Assembly (NCBI GenBank): GCA_034440235.1
Contig: JAWXBR010000034.1
Location: forward strand, 1 to 62,914
Direction of reading: 5' to 3'
DNA length: 62,914 bases
DNA from: JAWXBR01 sp034440235
GTDB taxonomy: Bacteria; Bacteroidota; Ignavibacteria; Kapaibacteriales; Kapaibacteriaceae
The notes beneath the pieces are model-generated. The model was not told where the DNA came from. It was given only the letters and a program-made list of their open reading frames with translations, and searched no databases. The position numbers and the translations under genes were made by a program. This document shows positions 26,297-33,723 of the stretch, one piece after another (within the stretch, counting starts at the first letter, position 1; the number at the start of each line of letters is the position of its first letter).

Positions 26297-29110
26297 ATGG
26301 AAAAGGGGGCTCAAAGCGAACATCTTTCCGTAGGTAGGCTGGCGGTGCTGTTACTTGCGTTGTTTACTTATGGCACTTTGGTGTCGAATGCACAGAAATG
26401 GCGAGAGCTGGGCCCGACTGCGCCTCAACTTACACTCGTTAACAATGTTCCTAAGGATTGGGTTGGTATTGGTCGCGTTAACTGTCTTGCAATTTCTCCG
26501 ACAAATCCCGATCTCATGTTTATGGGAACTGCACGAGGGGGAATCTGGAAAACGGCGGATGCTGGTGCAAACTGGACACATGTCAACATCCCCAAGATGC
26601 GTGCTCTCGGAATCAGTGATATTGTATTTGCTCCGTCAGACGCGAACATTCTCTATGCCGGCACGGGCGATGCAATGACAGCGTTTGATCCAGACGTCAT
26701 GTATGATGCATGGACGAAAGGTGTTATCAAATCCACTGATGGAGGTACTAGTTGGGATACCACAGCTTTTAACTACTACACAGATTTGTATTCAGGTAGC
26801 ATCAGTCGGGTATGGGTAGATCCTATAAATCCTGAGACAGTTATCATCTTTTCCAACGTACCTCCTTTCGTTGGAATCTGGAGAACTGCAAATGGCGGAA
26901 AAACTTGGGAACCTGTTGACTTCGGCAACGACTATCTCGACTTCGCAGAAAACCCAGGACCACCGCGCGTATTTCATGCTAGCACGTATTCGTCCCAAGG
27001 ATTCGCAGGTGTTTTGAGCAGTAGTGATGACGGTATGCGTTGGGATGGAACTGGTGAAGATACTCCTGCTGGCCGCATTCGCTTTGCTGTAACGAAGGCG
27101 AATACCACGTTGTTATTGGAAGTCTCTGCACGAGCCGATAATGGAAGTCTCGACAATATCAGACTTTCACGTGATGCCGGCGTAAGCTTTGACACGATTC
27201 CGACGATGCTAAATCTACTCGGTGGTTCTAGTAACGGTAGCGATACAGTTGGTGTAGGCATGTACGCATTAGCAGCAGCGATAAGCCCGACGAATGAGAA
27301 CGAATGGTACATCGGCGGTGTGAACGTGTGGCGAACTACGAATGCGGGAGTGGACTGGATACTTTCTTCTGATACCAAGGGCGTACAAGCATCATGGCTT
27401 CCACCAAATCAGCAGTTTCTCAAATTTCACCCTACGCGAGATATTCTATACGCTGGGCATGATGGCGGTCTTTCGCAGTCCGCAGACGAAGGTGTGACGT
27501 GGAAGGACATCAGCAAGGGGCTAAGAATTCAACATGCGTATAGACTATCTGTGTCGAATGGTAACCCGAACCTAACACTCAGTGGTGGCACAGGCAGCGG
27601 TACAACATTATCGACAGATGGTGAGTCGTTTCGTGCTGTTTTACCGAATGATTGCTTTGACAACGCCATCGATCCTAACAACGCACAAGTCCTTTATAGT
27701 GGTGCAACAAATGGCACCTTTCGAAGGAGCGATAACGGTGGTAGTACATGGCAGGTCATTGCGAGTCCAGCGGCTGTTGGTGATGGGGGATCATACTGGA
27801 TTGCTCCGATAGTCACGGATCCAACGATTAGCGGAATACTTTACATTGGTTACTCTAGGGTACACAAGAGTACTAATTATGGGGCCACTTGGGTGCCTAT
27901 GCAGCCTCTTCCAGCGCCTTCTGGATACATCAGCCACATTGCTATATCACCGTCAAATTCGAACTATGTCTACCTAGCAACGACCAAGGGGTTATACTCA
28001 ACAAAAGATGAGGGTATGACATGGGCGCAATTAGCAGATGTAAAGTATCAGTACATTCGCGACCTCATTGTACATCCCAAAAATCCGCAACAGATTTGGA
28101 TTGCTCCTGGAGGTCCCAGCGTCACTGAAATCACTGCCGGTGTAGAAAAGCGTATCGATGGGTTTAGTCTCGGCTTCGCCAATGCTCTTCAGTACTGTGC
28201 AGGTGATCCGGGCCGACTATTTGTCGGAACGGATCAGGGTTTATTCGTTAAGGATGATGATGGAAAAGACTTGATGCCCTACGGAGTTGACTTTCTCGGT
28301 GAAATCATCTCTGATATAGAGTTTGTGCCTTCAACCAGCACCATCCGAGTCGCAACGGTTGGTCGCGGTATCTGGGAAGTGCCTCTAAAATTCTGTGAAA
28401 AGGCACGTCCAACAATAACAGCATTAACTCCTACAACAGTTTGCTTCGGAGACACTGTCATACTTGAAGCACCTCCTGGTCTTGTACATATTTGGTCGAA
28501 TGGAACCAGCAAGAGACGTGTTGTACTTACGGAGACCGATCAAGGCGGTCTCTTCTCGGTTTTTGTTGGGGACAGTGCAGGTTGTGCTGGTAGAACCGAC
28601 TCGGTCGTAGTGATTATCAAGCGCCGTCCACCTCGTCCAACCATCGTTCGCGAAGGTGAGGCATTAGTATCGTCGGAATTGGAAGCAATTGGCTTTCAGT
28701 GGTACGTGGACGGTGTGCCAATTGCGGGCGCAACACAGCGTACGTTCACAATTCCGAGTGATAAAAATGCCTCCATATCCGTCGAAACGTTCAACGTGCA
28801 CGACTGCCCATCCCCACGCTCTGAACCATGGTCGGCTGGCCCTGTAAGTGTCGATGAGAAATCTGAGAACTGGACTATGGTTATCCGCCCAAACCCAACC
28901 GAATCCGACATCACAATCGATCTACCCAATGGTTCTAACCGTGCATTGGAAATTCTCGACATACGAGGCACCGTTGTGTTGATGCAAGACATCGACGACT
29001 TAAAGCAGACGACTACAATCGCGTTAACAGACCTACCGTCAGGATCGTATTTTGTGCGCATTCGCGCAGGTGCGTCGATGTGGATGTCTAAACTAATTCT
29101 CGCATACTAA
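26297..29110 (+). CDS. Giant VPS10/BNR-type surface protein with T9SS tail, copy 3
   Basis: A 937-residue third paralogue, 18 bases after copy 2 and led by a strong GGAGGGGG site, so probably in the same operon. The signal peptide (LAVLLLALFTYGTLVSNAQ) runs straight into WRELGPTAP: the N-terminal WFWEAR/PDGGFP block of copies 1 and 2 is absent. The propeller, the DISKGLRIQ motif, the Ig-like segment (VCFGDTVILEAPPG) and the T9SS domain (MVIRPNPTESDITIDLPNG) are present. The propeller is more diverged than that of copies 1 and 2, for example with fewer intact Asp-boxes. Confidence 0.86.
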   Translation: MEKGAQSEHLSVGRLAVLLLALFTYGTLVSNAQKWRELGPTAPQLTLVNNVPKDWVGIGRVNCLAISPTNPDLMFMGTARGGIWKTADAGANWTHVNIPKMRALGISDIVFAPSDANILYAGTGDAMTAFDPDVMYDAWTKGVIKSTDGGTSWDTTAFNYYTDLYSGSISRVWVDPINPETVIIFSNVPPFVGIWRTANGGKTWEPVDFGNDYLDFAENPGPPRVFHASTYSSQGFAGVLSSSDDGMRWDGTGEDTPAGRIRFAVTKANTTLLLEVSARADNGSLDNIRLSRDAGVSFDTIPTMLNLLGGSSNGSDTVGVGMYALAAAISPTNENEWYIGGVNVWRTTNAGVDWILSSDTKGVQASWLPPNQQFLKFHPTRDILYAGHDGGLSQSADEGVTWKDISKGLRIQHAYRLSVSNGNPNLTLSGGTGSGTTLSTDGESFRAVLPNDCFDNAIDPNNAQVLYSGATNGTFRRSDNGGSTWQVIASPAAVGDGGSYWIAPIVTDPTISGILYIGYSRVHKSTNYGATWVPMQPLPAPSGYISHIAISPSNSNYVYLATTKGLYSTKDEGMTWAQLADVKYQYIRDLIVHPKNPQQIWIAPGGPSVTEITAGVEKRIDGFSLGFANALQYCAGDPGRLFVGTDQGLFVKDDDGKDLMPYGVDFLGEIISDIEFVPSTSTIRVATVGRGIWEVPLKFCEKARPTITALTPTTVCFGDTVILEAPPGLVHIWSNGTSKRRVVLTETDQGGLFSVFVGDSAGCAGRTDSVVVIIKRRPPRPTIVREGEALVSSELEAIGFQWYVDGVPIAGATQRTFTIPSDKNASISVETFNVHDCPSPRSEPWSAGPVSVDEKSENWTMVIRPNPTESDITIDLPNGSNRALEILDIRGTVVLMQDIDDLKQTTTIALTDLPSGSYFVRIRAGASMWMSKLILAY

Positions 29111-29118
29111 ATAACTAT

Positions 29119-29448
29119 ATGACTCTTATGCCAGTTCACACAATGTCCGACGCCGACTTCTCGACCGCTCTAGAAGAGCACAACAAAGTAATTGTAAAGT
29201 ATTACGCCGACTGGTGCGGAAGCTGCAAGCTGTTCGCACCGAAGTTTCGACGTCTGAGCGACGACGCCCGTTTCGAAGGCGTTGCATTTCTGGATATCAA
29301 TTCAGAAACCAACCCCGAAGCACGGAAACGTGCAGGAGTAGACAACCTGCCTTTTTTCGCCACGTTCCTCAATGGCGAGTTATTAGAAGCAGGTGCAACA
29401 GCAAAAGAAGAAACTGTCGTTGCAATGCTCGAACGATTGATTGCATGA
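29119..29448 (+). CDS. Thioredoxin-family protein
   Basis: A 109-residue cytoplasmic thioredoxin-like protein with active site YYADWCGSCKLFAPKF (CGSC rather than the usual CGPC) and the cis-Pro loop DNLPFFATF. The CGSC change usually alters redox potential. It starts at 29119 or at the next ATG, 29128. Its end overlaps the next gene by four bases (ATGA). With the peroxiredoxin on the other strand, it probably supplies electrons for peroxide reduction; that link is inferred from position. Confidence 0.88.
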   Translation: MTLMPVHTMSDADFSTALEEHNKVIVKYYADWCGSCKLFAPKFRRLSDDARFEGVAFLDINSETNPEARKRAGVDNLPFFATFLNGELLEAGATAKEETVVAMLERLIA

Positions 29449-29687
29449 ACATTCAATCCATCAAACAATTAGTTGAGCAATACACGCCTGCTGAGCTTCA
29501 CCAAGCAGAACGCGATCTCACAGAAGAACGTCCGCTTGCGATAAGTGTGCAGGGCGAAGACGAAGGCGAACAGCTTACACACATCCTTGCGGCAATCTGG
29601 GTGTGTGAGCATATGCAACAGAACAACGCCGACATCATGAAAGCGATCCGCGAGTACGGTAAACGCGTTCGAGAAAGCTTATCATGA
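29445..29687 (+). CDS. DUF6952-like small protein
   Basis: An 80-residue acidic helical protein, MNIQSIKQLVEQYTPAELHQ at the N-terminus and a conserved GEDEGEQLTHILAAIWV core. From memory it matches the DUF6952 family, which in Bacteroidota sits beside a thioredoxin and a peroxiredoxin, as here. Function is unknown. The start codon overlaps the thioredoxin stop, so the two are coupled. Confidence 0.7.
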   Translation: MNIQSIKQLVEQYTPAELHQAERDLTEERPLAISVQGEDEGEQLTHILAAIWVCEHMQQNNADIMKAIREYGKRVRESLS

Positions 29688-29723
29688 GCGATCTGCTGCC
29701 AGTGGTATGTGCATTTCGCAGTT

Positions 29724-30356
29724 TCAGTGTTTAGATAAGTAGTCTGCAACACCGGCGTGTGTGTCAACGAGTCCTGCTTGACCTGGCTTCCAGTTGGCCG
29801 GACATACTTCGCCCTTTGCTTCGTAGTACTGCAGCGCGTCAACAATGCGAAGAGCTTCGTCGACACTACGTCCGAGTTCCTTCGAATTCACAACTTGGTG
29901 CTGCACAATTCCTGCTTTGTCGATTAAGAACAGTCCACGATACGCAACAAGTTCTGCCGTCGCAGTGAGTTGTCCATCGTCGTTGTAATCATACGATCCA
30001 TCGAGCACATCATAATTCGCCGCAATGGTCTTGTTTGTATCGGCGATGATTGGATACGTAATGCCATGGATGCCACCTTTGTCCTTCGGTAGTTGCAGCC
30101 ATCCCCAGTGTGATTGCTCTGAGTCGGTAGAACATGCGACAACTTGAACGTTGCGTTTTTCGAATTCAGGCAGAGCCGCCTGGAATGCATGCAACTCGGT
30201 CGGACATACAAAGGTGAAGTCCTTCGGATAAAAGAAGAGCACCACATACTTCTCGTCCTTGTACTGCGCTATGGAAAATGTATCGTCTACTTCGTCGCCA
30301 TTTATTATGGCCTTGGCGCTAAAGTGCGGTGCGGGTTTGCCTACGAGAACAGCCAT
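29724..30356 (-). CDS. 2-Cys peroxiredoxin (AhpC/Prx1 type)
   Basis: Reduces hydrogen peroxide and alkyl hydroperoxides. The peroxidatic Cys is in FYPKDFTFVCPTEL and the resolving Cys in GEVCPANWKPG, the typical 2-Cys arrangement. The start at 30356 (MAVLVGKPAPHF) has AAGGA upstream and a -7 element further up, giving 210 residues; a longer start at 30386 would overlap that promoter element. It faces the thioredoxin/DUF6952 pair tail to tail. Confidence 0.93.
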   Translation of the reverse strand: MAVLVGKPAPHFSAKAIINGDEVDDTFSIAQYKDEKYVVLFFYPKDFTFVCPTELHAFQAALPEFEKRNVQVVACSTDSEQSHWGWLQLPKDKGGIHGITYPIIADTNKTIAANYDVLDGSYDYNDDGQLTATAELVAYRGLFLIDKAGIVQHQVVNSKELGRSVDEALRIVDALQYYEAKGEVCPANWKPGQAGLVDTHAGVADYLSKH

Positions 30357-30385
30357 TGCGTTTCCTTGTTGAATTTGGTGAGCCA

Positions 30386-30393
30386 CAAAATTA
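30386..30393 (-). promoter_or_regulatory. Bacteroidota-type -7 element for the peroxiredoxin
   Basis: TAATTTTG on the minus strand (TAnnTTTG), 29 bases before the ATG at 30356. It is 14 bases from a similar element on the plus strand, so the two divergent promoters nearly touch and may influence each other. Confidence 0.45.
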
Positions 30394-30407
30394 GCACCGG
30401 AGCCAGT

Positions 30408-30415
30408 TACATTTG
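30408..30415 (+). promoter_or_regulatory. Bacteroidota-type -7 element for the tgt operon
   Basis: TACATTTG (TAnnTTTG). If used, transcription would begin near 30420, downstream of the earliest possible GTG start (30415), which argues for a later tgt start. Confidence 0.4.
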
Positions 30416-30471
30416 TGCGACACGTATCAAAGCCCCTTGTGCAAGACCCTTCACAGCAATCGACACTTCAG

Positions 30472-31611
30472 TTGTCAGTACCCGATAAATTTTTCACGCT
30501 CGAAACAACCGACGGCGCAGCGCGTGCAGGCACCGTGCGTACTGCACACGGCGACATACAGACGCCGGTGTTTATGCCTGTGGGTACGCAGGGGGCTGTA
30601 AAGGCGCTTGAACACAGGTCGCTCGAGGAGCTCGATGCTCAGATCATTCTGAGCAACACGTATCACCTGTATTTACGTCCGGGGACGACGGTGCTGCGTG
30701 AAATGGGCGGACTCCACAGCTTTATGAATTGGAAACGTCCGATCCTCACCGATAGCGGTGGATTTCAGGTGTTTTCGCTCAGGGAGCTGCGCACGATGAA
30801 CGAACAGGGTGTGACGTTCAGGTCGCATATCGACGGCTCGAAACATCTGTTTACGCCTGAAAATGTTGTGGACATGCAGCGCGCCATTGGCAGTGATATC
30901 ATGATGGTGCTCGATGAATGCACGCCGTACCCTGTCGAGCATGACGTTGCGAAAAAGTCGATGGAGCAGACTGTGCGCTGGGCGCAGCGTGCCCAAGACC
31001 AGCACCGAGCGGTTGAGCCTTTGTACGGGTTTCCGCAGTACCACTTTGGAATCGGACAAGGCAGTGTGTACCGCGACCTGCGTACCGAGTGTGCGAAGAT
31101 GCTGGTGGATATGGACTTCGATGGACATGCGATAGGGGGCTTGGCGGTCGGCGAGGACGCCTCGCTTATGTATGACATGATCGAAGTTTCGAACACCGTT
31201 TGGCCTGTTTCAAAGCCGCGTTACCTGATGGGCGTAGGCACACCAGAGAACATTTTGCGAGCAATAGAGCGGGGTGTGGACATGTTCGATTGTGTGATGC
31301 CGACACGCAATGCGCGGAATGGTACGATTTTTACGACCAAGGGTAGGGTGAACATTAAGAATGCACGGTGGAAGGGGGAAGAGGAAGCTTTGGACCCCGG
31401 ATTGGACGCATGGGCCAGTCAGAACGTCAGCATGGCGTATCTTCGCCATCTCTTCCATGCGGGAGAAATCCTTGGATTGATGTTTGCCACCATGCAAAAC
31501 GTGGCCTTATACCTCTGGCTGGCACGCACCGCTCGGCAGAACATCATAAACGGGACGTATGCGTCATGGTCCCGCGAAACGATAGAGCAGTTAAACGCAG
31601 TTCGATCATAA
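30472..31611 (+). CDS. tgt: tRNA-guanine transglycosylase, zinc-site cysteines missing
   Basis: Exchanges guanine 34 for preQ1 in the queuosine pathway. Catalytic and base-binding motifs are intact: TDSGGFQVFSL, MMVLDECTPYP, IGGLAVGE and the nucleophile Asp segment FDCVMPTRNARNG. Oddities: QGG is QGS (GIGQGSVY), and the zinc site is degenerate. Where the family has CxCxxC the sequence is DPGLDAWASQNVSMAYLRHL, so all three Cys are gone and only the His region remains. No other frame supplies the Cys. I choose TTG 30472 (SVPDKFFTLETTDG) by homology and promoter position; GTG 30415 or 30439 are alternatives. First gene of tgt-yajC-ribBA-greA. Confidence 0.92.
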   Translation: MSVPDKFFTLETTDGAARAGTVRTAHGDIQTPVFMPVGTQGAVKALEHRSLEELDAQIILSNTYHLYLRPGTTVLREMGGLHSFMNWKRPILTDSGGFQVFSLRELRTMNEQGVTFRSHIDGSKHLFTPENVVDMQRAIGSDIMMVLDECTPYPVEHDVAKKSMEQTVRWAQRAQDQHRAVEPLYGFPQYHFGIGQGSVYRDLRTECAKMLVDMDFDGHAIGGLAVGEDASLMYDMIEVSNTVWPVSKPRYLMGVGTPENILRAIERGVDMFDCVMPTRNARNGTIFTTKGRVNIKNARWKGEEEALDPGLDAWASQNVSMAYLRHLFHAGEILGLMFATMQNVALYLWLARTARQNIINGTYASWSRETIEQLNAVRS

Positions 31612-31623
31612 CAGGATATTTCT

Positions 31624-31944
31624 ATGTTTTTGTTTCTCATGGCTCCTGCACCTTCTGGTGATCAAGGTAGCGGCAATCCTCTCATGGATATGATGCCAAC
31701 ATTCTTCATGTTCGGCGCAGTCATCCTGATTTTTTACTTCATGATGATTCGTCCACAACAAAAACGCGCTAAAGAGCACAAGTCAATGCTTGATGCTGTA
31801 AAACGCGGTGATAAGGTTGTTACATCAGGGGGCATGCACGGCATTGTTAGCAACGTCGAAGATGATGGCATCACCATTACGATTGCACCAAACTGCAACG
31901 TAAAGTTCGACAAGGGCGCCATCGCATCGGTCGTACAGAACTGA
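31624..31944 (+). CDS. yajC: Preprotein translocase subunit YajC
   Basis: A 106-residue accessory protein of SecDF-YajC in the inner membrane. One membrane helix (FFMFGAVILIFYFMMI) is followed by the signature RPQQKRAKEHKSML and a beta-rich cytoplasmic domain (GDKVVTSGGMHGIVSNV). AGGATA precedes the ATG. yajC next to tgt is a widely conserved order, although secD/secF do not follow here. Confidence 0.95.
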   Translation: MFLFLMAPAPSGDQGSGNPLMDMMPTFFMFGAVILIFYFMMIRPQQKRAKEHKSMLDAVKRGDKVVTSGGMHGIVSNVEDDGITITIAPNCNVKFDKGAIASVVQN

Positions 31945-31948
31945 CGTC

Positions 31949-33145
31949 ATGCACACGATTGACGAAGCGGTTGCCGATCTAAAGGCAGGTAAGTGCATCA
32001 TTGTTGTTGATGATGAAGACCGCGAGAACGAAGGCGATTTAGTATGTGCTGCAGAGCTTGCTACCGACGCTGTAATAAACTTCATGGCCACCGAGGCTAG
32101 GGGGCTTATTTGTGTTAGTATTACCGAGCGTCGTGCGCTTGAGCTAAAACTTCCGCTTATGGTGGACGAAAGCACAGCGTTGCATGGCACACGCTTTACG
32201 ATTTCGATAGACTATGTGCACGGCACATCTTCTGGTATTTCTGTCTCTGACAGATGTGCAACAGTGCGGGCAATGGCCGATGACGGCACAGCACCTGCTG
32301 ACTTTGCACGTCCGGGACACATCTTTCCGCTCATCTCGATGAACGGCGGTGTGTTGCGCAGAGCAGGTCATACCGAAGCTGTTACCGATCTCATGAACCT
32401 TGCTGGACTCAAGCCTGTTGGTGTGTTGTGCGAGATTCTAAAAACCGATGGCTCGATGGCTCGGCTGCCAGACCTGCTAGAGGTTGCAGAAACACATAAC
32501 CTGAAAATCATTTCAGTCCAAGATCTAATTGCACATCGTAGACGCGTCGAGTCGCTCATCGAACTTGTTGCCGAAGCGCAATTACCGAGCGAGTTCGGAC
32601 AGTTTGTTGTAAAAGTTTACGAAAACAAACTCGATGGCGAAGAACATGTGGCGATCATCAAGGGCACAATCGATTCTACAAAAGAAATTCTCGTGCGAGT
32701 ACATAGTGAATGTTTGACAGGCGATCTGTTCGGTTCGCGTCGATGTGATTGCGGTCCGCAACTCCACGCTGCACTACACAAAATCGAAGAAGAAGGCAGC
32801 GGAGTTGTTCTCTACATGCGTCAGGAAGGCCGAGGAATTGGTCTTGTGAATAAAATTCGTGCGTACGCTTTGCAAGAGCAGGGCATGGACACAGTCGAAG
32901 CAAATGCACATCTGGGTTTCCATGCAGACCCGCGCGACTACGGCATTGGTGCACAGATTCTGTATGATCTTGGAGTTCGGAAAATGCGACTGATGACGAA
33001 TAATCCGAAGAAGCGTGTCGGACTTCAGTCGTATGGTTTGGAAGTTGTCGACCTCGTACCGTTAGAGATCGCTGCTACGGTAGAAAATCAGCGCTATCTC
33101 GAAACGAAGCGCGACAAGCTGGGACATTTATTACGACACCTGTAA
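31949..33145 (+). CDS. ribBA: Bifunctional riboflavin enzyme RibBA
   Basis: Supplies both precursors of riboflavin. The N-terminal half (about 1-200) is DHBP synthase, which converts ribulose-5-phosphate, with DDEDRENEGDLV and the GxTxxxR-like GHTEAVTDL. The C-terminal half (about 205-398) is GTP cyclohydrolase II, with VHSECLTGDLFGSRRCDCG (three zinc Cys), MRQEGRGIGL and NNPKK. The 398-residue length is standard for the fusion. It begins four bases after yajC. Confidence 0.95.
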   Translation: MHTIDEAVADLKAGKCIIVVDDEDRENEGDLVCAAELATDAVINFMATEARGLICVSITERRALELKLPLMVDESTALHGTRFTISIDYVHGTSSGISVSDRCATVRAMADDGTAPADFARPGHIFPLISMNGGVLRRAGHTEAVTDLMNLAGLKPVGVLCEILKTDGSMARLPDLLEVAETHNLKIISVQDLIAHRRRVESLIELVAEAQLPSEFGQFVVKVYENKLDGEEHVAIIKGTIDSTKEILVRVHSECLTGDLFGSRRCDCGPQLHAALHKIEEEGSGVVLYMRQEGRGIGLVNKIRAYALQEQGMDTVEANAHLGFHADPRDYGIGAQILYDLGVRKMRLMTNNPKKRVGLQSYGLEVVDLVPLEIAATVENQRYLETKRDKLGHLLRHL

Positions 33146-33163
33146 GAATTACGGAGAGCCGTT

Positions 33164-33640
33164 ATGGCTGATGGCGCAGTATATATCACAAAAGAGTACC
33201 TAGAGCAGCTACAGGCCGACCTGCGCGATCTTAAGACTCGTGGACGCAGAGAAATCGCACAAAAGATTGCAGATGCACGTGCGCATGGCGACCTTTCTGA
33301 GAACGCCGATTACGACGCAGCAAAGCACGAGCAGGAACTGATGGAGATCCGCATTTCGCGCATGCAGTCAGCTCTTTCAAAAGCACAGGTAATCAAAGCC
33401 GATGATTTTCCTGACGACAAGGTCTACATCCTCTCACGCGTTACACTTCTCAATCGCAAGACCAAGAAGAACATAGACTATCAGTTAACAAGTCCAGAAG
33501 AAGCGGACTTCGAAAAGAACAAACTCTCCGTCACGAGTCCCCTCGGCAAAGCCCTCCTCGGCACGGTCGTAGGCGACGTGGTCGAGACAAAAACACCCAC
33601 AGGCATTGTCGAATACGAAGTGCTTACGATAGGGAAGTAG
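33164..33640 (+). CDS. greA: Transcription elongation factor GreA
   Basis: Rescues backtracked RNA polymerase by stimulating transcript cleavage. The 158-residue protein has the coiled-coil N-terminal domain, with the acidic tip motif DARAHGDLSENADYDAAK, and a C-terminal FKBP-like domain (TSPLGKALLGTVVGD). GGAGAG lies just before the ATG. It is the last gene of the tgt operon. Confidence 0.95.
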   Translation: MADGAVYITKEYLEQLQADLRDLKTRGRREIAQKIADARAHGDLSENADYDAAKHEQELMEIRISRMQSALSKAQVIKADDFPDDKVYILSRVTLLNRKTKKNIDYQLTSPEEADFEKNKLSVTSPLGKALLGTVVGDVVETKTPTGIVEYEVLTIGK

Positions 33641-33712
33641 TGCCGAGTACGCTGTACGTAGGATTGGGAAGTAGTCCGGTTACACTGCAGCTCATGTTGA
33701 GAAAGTAGTTGT

Positions 33713-33720
33713 TACTTTTG
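33713..33720 (+). promoter_or_regulatory. -7 element three bases before the SGNH gene start
   Basis: TACTTTTG (TAnnTTTG), three bases before the ATG at 33724. The predicted transcript would be leaderless, and no Shine-Dalgarno is seen. Confidence 0.4.
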
Positions 33721-33723
33721 GTG

